Origin: Thermoplasmata archaeon
GTDB taxonomy: Archaea > Thermoplasmatota > Thermoplasmata > Thermoplasmatales > Thermoplasmataceae
Assembly (NCBI GenBank): GCA_021827885.1
Contig: JAKAUD010000119.1
Coordinates: 1 to 15,315 of the forward strand
Length of the DNA: 15,315 nt
Reading direction: 5' to 3'
Under the pieces are notes generated by a model. That model had not been told where the DNA came from and ran no database searches. It saw only the letters and a program-made list of their open reading frames with translations. Of this stretch, positions 1 through 7,533 are shown one piece after another. Within the stretch, counting starts at the first letter, position 1; each line of letters starts with the position of its first letter. A program made the translations under genes and the position numbers.

Positions 1-528
1 CAGAATAATAGATTTGCGAATCGACATGCAGCTTAAATACCAATCGCCACGATATCGCAATACCTGAGAAAGCAACGCTTTGTTACTATTTCTAGTGGAA
101 AAAACGAAGCTTTTTGCCGGATTTTCAAATGGATTTGGATCAATGACTTCCCCATTTTCATTGATTTTAATGAGTGAATTATGGACATAATCAATTTCAG
201 GACATTTGTCAAATATTTCAGAAATTTTTTTGAGCTTCTCGGGTTCATACTCATCATCGTCATCTAGAAATGTTATGATTTCTCCGCGACTTTTTTCTAT
301 TCCTCTAGCAATTTTTTTTCCTAAGCTTTTTTCATTCAAAAATATCAAACTTACTCCACTTTCTTGTAACCACTTATCCATATCCTCATCGACGAACCCT
401 TTTATTACTATTATTTCAAATAAATCCCTATTCATATTCTGTTTCAGAACGGTATTTACAGCCTTAACTATGTAGTCTCTCCTGTCATAAGTATATATGA
501 GAACGGTAAGATGAATCAAGGAAATCAT
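1..528 (-). CDS. GT2 family glycosyltransferase, partial (3' end outside window)
   Basis: A frame open from ATG at 528 down to the window edge gives 176 residues, with the C-terminus missing. It has the start of a GT-A fold: a first beta strand with the pattern TVLIYTYDRRDYI (residues 8-20), then an amphipathic helix, a strand FEIIVI (37-42), and a DDDD acidic cluster at 89-92 in the context ITFLDDDDEYEPEKL. This is the metal/nucleotide-sugar DxD site of GT2 enzymes. The usual GT2 length is about 250-350 residues, so roughly half is visible. The role would be transfer of a sugar from a nucleotide donor in the cytoplasm; donor and acceptor cannot be read. The ATG at 528 was chosen because it gives an intact first strand, no in-frame ATG, GTG or TTG lies between it and the upstream stop, and a TATA-like box sits about 24 bases upstream. 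The next gene, on the same strand, ends 100 bases upstream. Confidence 0.85.
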   Translation of the reverse strand, partial: MISLIHLTVLIYTYDRRDYIVKAVNTVLKQNMNRDLFEIIVIKGFVDEDMDKWLQESGVSLIFLNEKSLGKKIARGIEKSRGEIITFLDDDDEYEPEKLKKISEIFDKCPEIDYVHNSLIKINENGEVIDPNPFENPAKSFVFSTRNSNKALLSQVLRYRGDWYLSCMSIRKSIIL

Positions 529-548
529 ATGTTGATGGAATCCTATGC

Positions 549-555
549 AAATAAG
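549..555 (-). promoter_or_regulatory. TATA-like box A for the partial GT2 gene
   Basis: On the minus strand this reads CTTATTT, centred about 24 bases upstream of the ATG at 528. That spacing puts transcription start at or next to the start codon, as in leaderless archaeal mRNAs. No Shine-Dalgarno sequence lies between. A second AT-rich box (GATTATATC) lies farther upstream at about 568-576. Confidence 0.4.
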
Positions 556-628
556 CTTTCTGTGGGTGATATAATCTACGCTAAGGCTTTTAGTTTATTT
601 TAGGTTACTAATTTTGTTGTTTGGTCTC

Positions 629-1669
629 CTAGCTTTTACTTTCCACTCTCGAATAAACTTCATTAACTTGTTTTTTAAATACTTCCCTCGAAAATCTTCG
701 AGCGCGTTTGAACCCCCTTTCTCTTAGTTCATCAAACATTTCCAATGCATCTTTTATCCCCTTAACACATCCATCCGCCGTAGGTTTCACGAAAACGGAT
801 GCATCATCGGAGACCTCACGCATGACTTCAATATCTGATACAACAGTTGGAAGACCTGTTGCAAATGCCTCGATCACTGGTTTTCCAAAACCCTCGGCCA
901 AAGTTGGGAAAAGGAGAACATCGCAGGAGTTATAAATCAAGTTCATTCTTTCTCTACTAACATCCATGAACGTTATGCTATCATCTACTGCAGGACCTAT
1001 TCTTACGAGTCTGAATTTCTTACCCATCCTCTGCATGGTTTCTTGGACAACCTGAAGATTTTTTCGTTTTAGAGCGCTAGATACAGAAAGGATTAGGGTT
1101 TTGTCTAAGGGAAGGCCGAGTTGCTTCCTTGCTTCCGTTTTATCTATAATTGGATAATACTCTGCAGGCACTGGTATGTAAATGACATCTATCCTCCCGG
1201 TAAATCCATAATCCACCAATTGGTTCTTCACAAATTCTGATGGAGCTAACACATTTTCATAGTAAACAAAACGATCTAAGAGAAGCTTGGAAATATTGAC
1301 TATGTGACCGGAGGCCTCGTCTCCGGAGTTGAGAAAAAAAAGGTCGTGAATTGTAACAAGGTCGGTCATTCTTTTCCTAAGGACCGGCAAACCAAAGGTA
1401 GTGTAATGTATTGGCACGTCTCTAAGTTCCTCTGCAAGCTTCTTGAACACGAGTTTTCCAAAGATATTATTAAATCCCCACCCACTGCCTGGAATAGCCG
1501 TAAACGAACCCTTTTCAATCCTAGTCTTATAAGAATCCAAATATTTTAACTGATTCCTAGAGTTGATTATTGTAATTCTCTTCCTGGATGAGGCTTCACT
1601 GAATTCAGTCGCGTAAGAATTAAGACTGCTGTTGGGATGGCCAGCGCCCAAAATAACTATCTTTGACAT
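629..1669 (-). CDS. GT4 family glycosyltransferase
   Basis: A 346-residue cytoplasmic GT-B-fold retaining glycosyltransferase. The N-terminal Rossmann half begins with KIVILGAGHPNSS (3-15) and carries TDLVTIHDL (102-110), typical of the acceptor domain. The C-terminal donor domain starts at about 191 (TLILSVSS), followed by KRKN (201-204), whose basic residues contact the donor phosphates. The EX7E motif is E259 and E267 in EGFGKPVIE, preceded by CDVLLFPT and followed by A-TGLPTVVSD. Length and motif order match complete GT4 enzymes. No signal peptide or membrane segment is visible. It is a paralogue of the genes at 5898-6950 and 12461-13549, sharing long stretches of the donor domain (for example KRKNL or QRKNL, then F-LVR-G), while the N-terminal acceptor halves differ, so the acceptors probably differ. 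The sugar is unknown. It is AT-rich and monocistronic, with a weak TATA-like ATAAAT about 30 bases upstream. Confidence 0.9.
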   Translation of the reverse strand: MSKIVILGAGHPNSSLNSYATEFSEASSRKRITIINSRNQLKYLDSYKTRIEKGSFTAIPGSGWGFNNIFGKLVFKKLAEELRDVPIHYTTFGLPVLRKRMTDLVTIHDLFFLNSGDEASGHIVNISKLLLDRFVYYENVLAPSEFVKNQLVDYGFTGRIDVIYIPVPAEYYPIIDKTEARKQLGLPLDKTLILSVSSALKRKNLQVVQETMQRMGKKFRLVRIGPAVDDSITFMDVSRERMNLIYNSCDVLLFPTLAEGFGKPVIEAFATGLPTVVSDIEVMREVSDDASVFVKPTADGCVKGIKDALEMFDELRERGFKRARRFSREVFKKQVNEVYSRVESKS

Positions 1670-2206
1670 TAGCTAAAACTAAAGTGTAAGTTCTGATTTA
1701 TTTCTTTTCATTACGTGTTCAGAAGAAGTGGATTTGTTCACATTTGTCTGGAACTGTTAAAGTCGGTTACTGAATAGAAGGGTCACTGAGGATAAATGGG
1801 ATAATATTTACATGACTTTTTCTAGAAATATCTTGCGATGCAAGACAAATTGCAGATCTCTAATAGTAAGATTTGTTGATTGAGATCAAATTTGTTTTAA
1901 CGTTGGCATTTTACATGTCCTCCTTTGCATATAACATAAATGTTTATCTCTAGAATGCCAATAAGAGGCACCTAAAACCCATTAGTGTTTTTTCTACAAC
2001 ACAAGGGGGTGAGATTCCGCTTACTACTAGGTAATTCATGAGCATTGTCTATTCCTATAATTTTTGCAGGATCTTGCCTGAAAATGTATTTGACGTGTTT
2101 AGGTTCCCGCCACTATTTAGAATATATGAATTGAAATTTTATGAAGATGTTTTTAGGGGGGAGCAAATAGCCAAAATAATTTCTATAAAGAGCTATTTCA
2201 CTTCAT
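1670..2206. other. Intergenic region between divergent glycosyltransferase genes
   Basis: About 540 bases separate the starts of the divergent GT4 and GT2 genes. It should hold both promoters. A TATA-like stretch at 1696-1703 faces left toward the GT4 gene. Another, ATAAATGTTTAT (about 1939-1950), faces right but lies far from any convincing start. A short stem TTGAT/ATCAA with a 4-base loop lies at about 1877-1890, followed by a T-rich run. An 82-codon open frame at 2038-2286 was not accepted as a gene. Confidence 0.5.
2181..2190 (+). promoter_or_regulatory. TATA-like box A for the GT2 gene at 2207
   Basis: TTCTATAAAG is centred about 21 bases upstream of the ATG at 2207. The spacing fits a leaderless transcript and supports 2207 as the true start, ahead of the overlapping frame that begins at 2038. 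Confidence 0.5.
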
Positions 2207-3115
2207 ATGATTTATACTTACAATGCAACAGCCACCGATGTTCCACTTTCAATCATTATACCATCGTTGAGTCCAAGCAATTGTAGGCAATTCATTGAAA
2301 ATTGTAAAGATTTGGATACGGAATACATCTTTGTTGTAAGGGACTACAAAGAATACGAAGATTTGGAGAAATCTAACGCTAGAATAAAAGTAATTCAGAC
2401 AAACTCGCGTAACTTTGCTTTTCTCAGGAATCTTGGCGGGTACTTCTCCAGTGGCAAATATATAATGTATGCTGGCGACGATGAAAAAATCTCAGCTGAA
2501 CTGAGGAGATCGATAGAGGTTATTGGTAAAGAGGATTTTGATGCATATTCCGTAATAGTGGAGGTACTGTTTGGCCAGAAAATCGTAAAAATGTGGACAA
2601 GGGAAAATGTGAGAGTCATTAATAGAAACTTTTACCACTTCATAGGAAGAGTTCATGAAAGGTATTCCATGATTCCCCCAAAGAGGAGGAAATTGGACGG
2701 CAAGATTATAAATAAGTCTTACGATAATTGGTCACATTATCGCAGAAAGAATCTGAGAATCACAAAGTTAGAAGAAAAAACCTTGAAAAATTTAATCAAC
2801 AGGACTTATTTTCCAGTAATGGATTATATATTTAGAGGAGGTGTTAGAGGAGGATTTCAGGATCTCAAGGTTCTATACGGTTCAATCATGTATGCCTTTT
2901 TCATTTGTGTACGTGGCTCGGCGCCTTTAAAACGGTTAGGGTCGAGACAAAGGTACTCACTTAATAGTATGGGTTCTTACCTGAAGAAAGTTACATCCGA
3001 ATACGAGCGGGAATATGCGATCAATGTCCTTAAGCATCTAACAGCAGGTGAGATCCCAGAAGGATCTACACTGGATGAGGAAGTACAACAGTTACTGTCT
3101 ATCGTTGAAGAGTAA
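2207..3115 (+). CDS. Atypical GT2 glycosyltransferase with GxVHE motif (beta-4-glucosyltransferase/WaaE-like)
   Basis: A 302-residue protein. Residues 12-20 (VPLSIIIPS) form the first GT-A strand. NFAFLRNLG (69-77) resembles the stretch that precedes the DxD in WaaE/LgtF-type GT2 enzymes. The acidic site is GDDE at 90-93. FIGRVHE at 135-141 matches the G-x-VHE signature of that subgroup, in which the acidic residue is probably catalytic. NKSYDNWSHY (149-158) follows. The C-terminal part has a hydrophobic segment (about 226-235, GSIMYAFFIC) that may touch the membrane, then a charged helical tail ending in GEIPEGSTLDEE. It is a clear full-length paralogue of the minus-strand gene at 4931-5788. 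The likely role is transfer of a hexose onto a surface glycan; donor and acceptor are unknown. The start is supported by a TATA-like box about 21 bases upstream. It is monocistronic and followed by an IS element about 150 bases downstream. Confidence 0.8.
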   Translation: MIYTYNATATDVPLSIIIPSLSPSNCRQFIENCKDLDTEYIFVVRDYKEYEDLEKSNARIKVIQTNSRNFAFLRNLGGYFSSGKYIMYAGDDEKISAELRRSIEVIGKEDFDAYSVIVEVLFGQKIVKMWTRENVRVINRNFYHFIGRVHERYSMIPPKRRKLDGKIINKSYDNWSHYRRKNLRITKLEEKTLKNLINRTYFPVMDYIFRGGVRGGFQDLKVLYGSIMYAFFICVRGSAPLKRLGSRQRYSLNSMGSYLKKVTSEYEREYAINVLKHLTAGEIPEGSTLDEEVQQLLSIVEE

Positions 3116-3262
3116 CAGCGAAGATAATACTCGTTGACTAAACAATATCCAGACCACTGTTGTTTGGAATTCTACGTAAGTCAAGTTGTGAACTTATTTC
3201 ATCTCTCTTGTGATTCACAATTGCAGTAAAGACCGTGAATCTCTCTATACCGTGAGAAAAGT

Positions 3263-4804
3263 ATAAGTTCGATAACCTGAATGCTTCACATTTACCCCCA
3301 CGATATTTTCTCCAGCGCAGTTAGTATATCGCGCTGTTTCTTTGTTCTTTCGAGGAACTCAAAAGATCCGCCACCCTTCTTTATTATCTGTAGCCTCTCA
3401 AGCTCCAGGAACATTCTCTCAACGGAATACTTCTTTGTCGGCCCGGAGAGGTTCATTGCCCTCACAATCATGGAACGAAGTATCAACGCTATGATAAGCA
3501 CAAATATCGTTACCCTCACTGTAGAGGGTTTTCTTGCTCTCAGTGGAAAGAGATCAAGATCCGTCTTGAGCATCTCGTATGCCTTCTCTATTGCATCTTT
3601 CTGCCTGTATACCGACAGGCAGGACACGGGATCATAATCCCCGTTGCAGACAAGCATGAACCTCCCCATCCTGTTCTCTGCTGCCTTTATTGCGTTGTTT
3701 CTTGCCCTTGTTGTTATCTTTCAATCCTTCACAGTGTATGAGATGTATTTCATGTAAGGACCTGCAATGGAAGATGTGCAGTGCTGAGGTCTTTCCTTAC
3801 GTGTAGCTTCTCTATATATTCCCTCTTCTGCAGAAGGTTGCGGTGGAAATCCATGCGCTCCCGTGTTTCTCTTTCCGGATCATTATAGAGGTATGCATCC
3901 AGATTGAGATCTTCCATCCTGAAAGAAATACGCTTGCAGAACATTGTCTTGCTCTCGTATATGATTGCGTTATCCGCCCTGTCCATCGTCTTCATTGCGG
4001 ATGAAAATGCGATCTTGACCTCTTTCCTGGAATGTACTGCAGCAATGATGTAGTTATGCGCAGACAGGATGAATTCTGTCCCTTCAAGCCCTAGATCTAC
4101 AACCATTCTCCTCAGCGTAACGACCTCCGGAATGCTACCGCTGTATGTTTCGAACGCCATTGTCGAAAACGACTCTTCTCCATGACAATGGAAGGATTCA
4201 GCTGCGGCAGATCTGCATGATCCTTTGCATGGCCATACTCAAAGAATGGCAGCGATGAGTATGCAGGCATCCTTGTTATGTCGTACAGCAGAGATCCTTC
4301 CGGTTTTATGCTGGACATGAAATTCTTCGAGAACCTCCAGTAGAGATCGCTTTCTCCAATCTTGTCCAGTAGTCTGCTTATCCTGGATGAGTTTAAATCA
4401 ACGCCAAGAAGATTTGGAAGACGTGTCCCTTCGATCCAGGCGGGAATACTTTTCATCGGGAGCGGTCTCACGACCTTCGAAATTGCCAGTGCAATAATCT
4501 ATCCGGATATCTTCATTCCCGTAATGGTGGATAATATCTCGCCCATACGCAATGAGTCCATGATTTTAACGAGAGGCAGGAAAGGCCCGTAAATGTAGCT
4601 CCTTCTTGGGAGAGTGATCCTAACCCTGCCCACCTTTCCATACATCTCCTTTCCGACATATCTGTATTTGTACGCCGTGTTCTTCGTCTTCGGATCATAT
4701 CCTGGTGTTCGTTCATAATAGTAGGTTGATCCATTCTTGACTTTCTTTACGGTCTGTGGCGATCCCATAATGGTATTATTTTCAACCATTACACATAGAC
4801 TTAT
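3263..4804 (-). mobile_element. Decayed IS4-superfamily (IS1634-like) insertion sequence
   Basis: The element is about 1.5 kb and more GC-rich than the genes around it. It contains one broken transposase gene reading leftwards. The ends are approximate. ATAAGTTCG begins at 3263, and the inverted partner reads ATAAGTC from 4804 on the minus strand, so only about six bases of terminal repeat are recognisable. The non-coding stretch after the transposase stop (TTCAGGTTATCGAACTTAT, minus strand) resembles the sequence after the transposase stop of the second copy near 11140 (TTCAGGATACAACTCAT), which supports an element end there. I saw no clear target-site duplication. Confidence 0.55.
3292..4789 (-). 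pseudogene. IS4-superfamily (IS1634-like) DDE transposase, broken by stops and frameshifts
   Basis: Four collinear pieces read leftwards as one transposase. 4499-4789 is the N-terminal part with NGSTYYYERTPGYDPKTKNT, typical of IS1634-type proteins. An in-frame TAG at 4499-4501 separates it from 4112-4471, which carries the probable first catalytic Asp in LLYDITRMPAYSS. A frameshift near 4160-4170 leads to 3750-4160, with MAFETYSGSIPEV and the probable second Asp in VVDLGLEG. A further frameshift before about 3760 and an in-frame TGA at 3721-3723 lead to 3292-3669, which holds the third acidic residue in YRQKDAIEKAYEMLK, a match to the Y-(2)-K/R-(3)-E-(6)-K signature of the IS4 superfamily. 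At least two stops and two frameshifts make it non-functional unless each is a sequencing error. The domain order and all catalytic regions remain readable, so decay is fairly recent. Confidence 0.85.
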
Positions 4805-4845
4805 TTATTCGTGCAGAGACAGTAATAAACGCTGTTCACTGGTCT

Positions 4846-5010
4846 ATGATGGTGGTAAAACTGAAGGGATCAGGGAATAAGGATAAAAAAATTGTTCCTA
4901 ATGAAGGCGGAGATTTTTCCATTTCCTCACTCAAGAATTTACTAGTGCCGATAAAATTTGTGATAATTCCTCCCTTAATGAACTCCCTTGGGGGATATCT
5001 CCTCTTTTAA
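4846..5010 (+). other. Short open frame beside the IS element, possible truncated gene start
   Basis: The frame encodes 54 codons from ATG at 4846 (a second ATG follows directly) to TAA at 5010. The first 28 or so codons lie in otherwise empty DNA and begin MMVVKLKGSGNKDKK. The remainder is antisense to the 3' end of the GT2 gene at 4931. A TATA-like AGTAATAAAC (4820-4829) lies about 21 bases upstream of the ATG, the same geometry as at other starts here. I do not recognise the product. It could be the broken start of a gene cut by rearrangement, or chance. Confidence 0.2.
4885..4891 (-). terminator. Possible T-tract terminator of the GT2 gene
   Basis: On the minus strand a run of seven T lies about 40 bases after the stop codon of the gene ending at 4931. 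Archaeal termination often occurs at such T tracts without a hairpin. No strong stem precedes it. Confidence 0.3.
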
Positions 5011-5788
5011 TGGAGTTTAAGGTATACTTTATGTATTCTTTTTCTACCTTATCATCTATATTTTCTATTTGTTTTGTTATTCTCGCTTCTACCTCTTCAA
5101 GTGAAGGAGACTGCTTAGAAATTCTGCTACCCCTACAACTCATCAAAAATCCATAAAACACAGATGCCATAACTATTTTTATACCCGTTAGCCCATCTCT
5201 ATAGCCAGATTTAGAAAAATAATTATATAAGGGAAAAAGAGTCCTGAATACCATGAGACGCAATACCTTATTTTCTAATAAGGTGAATCTAAATGCTTTT
5301 TTCCAGTATTCTGCCCAATTTTCATAAGAGTTATTTATTATTGATCCAGAAATAGTTTTCGTAGCCAAAAAACGAGAAGCCAAATATTCATGAACTTGGC
5401 CAACATAATGAGCTGCACTGCGCTCTATAATCCTAGGCGTTACTCTATCCCACATGTTCACAATATTTCCCATAAAAGTAGAACGAACAAGTACGCTATA
5501 AGCTTGAATTTCAGGTGTTAAGAGTTTCATGTTGTTGATAAAGGTTTGACTCATAACTTCATCGTCGTCTATTCTGAATATATAACTACGCTCGCAAACC
5601 CATATCCCTAAGTTCCTAAGGTAAGCAAAATTGCTAGATTTACTTTGAACAGTCCTTATTTTCGGAGCTAGGTTCATCGCCCAAGCAAACTTCTCCTTGC
5701 TGTCGATTACTATTACAATGGAATCTACACATTCTGTTAGAACTGAACATAGGTATCTTGACTTTTCCCCATTGTTAGAGATTATCAC
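4931..5788 (-). CDS. Atypical GT2 glycosyltransferase with GxVHE motif; N-terminus probably disrupted by a 1-base lesion
   Basis: The visible frame gives 285 residues from a GTG at 5788. It is a full-length paralogue of the enzyme at 2207-3115: NFAYLRNLG (53-61), the acidic cluster IDDDE (73-77), YVGQVHE (118-124), IINNSYENWAEY, a hydrophobic stretch ending in CRGS, and a tail with GDIPQGSSLREE all have counterparts there. The GTG start would cut into the first GT-A strand (VIIS), so it is doubtful. Upstream, ATG at 5844 sits 22 bases after a TATA-like box and opens a different frame that ends at a TGA just before the VIIS strand. Restoring one base in GTGCAGTG near 5790 would join them and read ...ESVPVIIS, mirroring DVPLSIII of the paralogue. 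Either the gene starts weakly at GTG, or it carries a frameshift or sequencing error. The GT4 gene 110 bases upstream is on the same strand. Confidence 0.75.
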   Translation of the reverse strand: MIISNNGEKSRYLCSVLTECVDSIVIVIDSKEKFAWAMNLAPKIRTVQSKSSNFAYLRNLGIWVCERSYIFRIDDDEVMSQTFINNMKLLTPEIQAYSVLVRSTFMGNIVNMWDRVTPRIIERSAAHYVGQVHEYLASRFLATKTISGSIINNSYENWAEYWKKAFRFTLLENKVLRLMVFRTLFPLYNYFSKSGYRDGLTGIKIVMASVFYGFLMSCRGSRISKQSPSLEEVEARITKQIENIDDKVEKEYIKYTLNSIKRGDIPQGSSLREELSQILSALVNS

Positions 5789-5860
5789 TGCACAGATTCC
5801 GTTTGACGGCGTCTTTTCATCCCCTTTAAACTTGTTAAGCTCATTAATAACATTTCTTCA

Positions 5861-5870
5861 TTAATATTAT
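5861..5870 (-). promoter_or_regulatory. TATA-like box A upstream of ATG 5844
   Basis: On the minus strand this reads ATAATATTAA, centred about 22 bases upstream of the ATG at 5844. It points to a transcript starting at that ATG rather than at the GTG at 5788, so the GT2 gene appears to have its own promoter and not to depend on the upstream GT4 gene. Confidence 0.45.
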
Positions 5871-5897
5871 CTGCTTGGTTCAGAGTTTACGTTGCTC

Positions 5898-6950
5898 CTA
5901 TACTTCTTCATAAACTTTCAATAATGCTTCGATATACTTTTCTTTCGTATACAACTTAGACGCCTCTAAAGACCTGCTCGACAACAAGTGTGCATTATTT
6001 AAAGCCTCTTTTATAGAAGTTACATAACCTTCAACTGTAGGTTCGGATAATATAGCCGCACCTCTGCTAACTTCTCTAGTTATTTCAAGGTCCGTGGTTA
6101 CGACTGGTAATCCATTGGCCATAGCTTCTACAATAGGGTATCCAAACCCCTCATCTAGAGTTGGAAAAAGCAAGACATCTGCTGCTCGATAAATGTTGTT
6201 TAGAGTTCCGTCATCGACATGTTCGAAATTTATCCCCTTTCCTATGTCGCTTCCAACTCTTACAAGTATAAATTTATCACCTAGTTTTTCCACAACCTCT
6301 TTTATTTTAGTTAGATTCTTTCTTTGGCTAGCACTTGATATTGACAAAACGATAAATTGATCTTCTGGTAACCCAAGTGATCTTTTGGCAGAGATTTTCG
6401 GGATATTCAGTTTAAGCCTATCATTTACATAAGGGTAAATAACATTTATTCTTCCTGTAAACCCAGTCTCTTCAATTTCTTTTTTTACCTTGTTGGAGCA
6501 TGTGATTACGAATTCAGTTCTCAAATGCGCATTAAGGCATTTTCTCGCGTATTTAATCCAAGCATTCGGTGCCCAAGAATTATCTGAAAGGGGAATAACA
6601 TCTAAAATTGATACAATTTTCTTATCTGACTTTAAAAATGGAAAAACATATGGGTCAACGTAGTGGACAATTTTTTTGCTTATGGCATGATTACTGTAAA
6701 AGTTTGCCACGCTTCTGAAGATCAGTGCCTGCAACCTTGTGTTTAGAAACCATCCCGAAGTAATAGGAGGATATATACCTCTTAACACTAATCCGGGCAG
6801 ACCAGATTCTAAATCTTCCCTACTGAAAGCGAGAGAAATCAATAACGCCCTGTTTTCTAATGCATTGAAGGTGTCATTTGCATATCTACCTATACCACTG
6901 AAAGTTCTTGCACCATTTATTAAGGTAATGCTTGGTTGAGGGGCTTGCAT
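5898..6950 (-). CDS. GT4 family glycosyltransferase
   Basis: A 350-residue GT-B enzyme. Residues 8-30 (ITLINGARTFSGIGRYANDT...) hold the glycine-containing loop of the N-terminal Rossmann domain, which binds the acceptor side. KIVHYVDPYVFPF (93-105) and KIVSILDVIPLSD (111-123) follow. The donor domain begins near 199 (FIVLSISSAS), with QRKN at 209-212. The EX7E motif is E257 and E265 in EGFGYPIVE, after ADVLLFPTLD and before AMANGLPVVTTD. It shares the donor half closely with the enzymes at 629-1669 and 12461-13549. Function: retaining transfer of a nucleotide-activated sugar onto a glycan intermediate in the cytoplasm, specificity unknown. No membrane segment is visible. The start is well supported: a TATA-like box lies 25 bases upstream. 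The gene ends 110 bases before the probable N-terminal lesion of the following GT2 gene, which seems to have its own promoter. Confidence 0.9.
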   Translation of the reverse strand: MQAPQPSITLINGARTFSGIGRYANDTFNALENRALLISLAFSREDLESGLPGLVLRGIYPPITSGWFLNTRLQALIFRSVANFYSNHAISKKIVHYVDPYVFPFLKSDKKIVSILDVIPLSDNSWAPNAWIKYARKCLNAHLRTEFVITCSNKVKKEIEETGFTGRINVIYPYVNDRLKLNIPKISAKRSLGLPEDQFIVLSISSASQRKNLTKIKEVVEKLGDKFILVRVGSDIGKGINFEHVDDGTLNNIYRAADVLLFPTLDEGFGYPIVEAMANGLPVVTTDLEITREVSRGAAILSEPTVEGYVTSIKEALNNAHLLSSRSLEASKLYTKEKYIEALLKVYEEV

Positions 6951-7501
6951 TTTTGGTTATAACCTGCCGGATATTATACTTTTATTGGTCACAGTATGTA
7001 TAAACAGTGCCCTGCCCTTTGGAAAATGTTGATCTAACATGGGTCTATTGTATTAGTCCTTCTTTGACTCTATTGCATCAATTAGGGCTTACCATCTTTT
7101 AGGCTTCTTTCATTTGGCGTGTGCAAAGTTAGATGATCCAATTCACTAAGATTTTGACATGTTTATACTTGCCAGCATTCATAGTTAACCTATCCATCAT
7201 CATTTACCTCACTTCTTGAAGCTACGCTTAGTTCAGCATGTAACCGTCTCAATGAATTCTCCTTAGGCGTTTTCTCTGCTATATTCATTTCTATCGTCCT
7301 TATGTCTGTCCGCAGTTAACGTCTGTTTTGCCAAACGCCTCCAAATTCTGCATAGTTGCCTCATGGCATTTTGTTCTGACCAAAAATCATTGCAGATTTC
7401 GCATGAGTTGAAATCTGGCTAGAGCATCTTATATCTATCGGGGGAAGCCGAGCAGAATTTTGTAAATGTCCGGGTTTCTGTGGCAATTCAAATCTACAGT
7501 A
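6951..7501. other. Intergenic region between divergent GT4 genes, no recognisable gene
   Basis: About 550 bases without a convincing gene. It holds the promoter of the leftward GT4 gene at its left end. The rest has short open frames on both strands interrupted by stops. A 60-codon frame at 7361-7543 (minus) resembles nothing I know and runs into the start of the next gene. The stretch may be decayed coding DNA, but I cannot assign it. Confidence 0.4.
6971..6980 (-). promoter_or_regulatory. TATA-like box A for the GT4 gene starting at 6950
   Basis: On the minus strand this reads AGTATAATAT, centred 25 bases upstream of the ATG. It is the best-formed promoter in the window and implies a leaderless transcript. 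A second box, GTTTATACATA, lies about 30 bases farther upstream. Confidence 0.55.
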
Positions 7502-7510
7502 ACTTTTAAC
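7502..7510 (+). promoter_or_regulatory. TATA-like box A for the GT4 gene at 7534
   Basis: ACTTTTAAC is centred about 27 bases upstream of the GTG at 7534 and about 20 upstream of the ATG at 7527. The position fits a leaderless transcript but does not decide between the two start codons. Confidence 0.4.
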
Positions 7511-7533
7511 AATCAAAATCTCTATTATGGTTA

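Noticed and set aside
2038..2286. 82-codon plus-strand open frame overlapping the start of the GT2 gene
   Set aside because: No recognisable motif, no well-placed promoter, and its last 80 bases overlap the GT2 coding region in another frame. The GT2 start at 2207 has its own TATA-like box.
4499..4501. In-frame TAG between two good pieces of the IS4-type transposase, considered as pyrrolysine or readthrough
   Set aside because: The same gene has another in-frame stop (TGA) and at least two frameshifts, so simple decay explains it. No pyrrolysine genes are visible.
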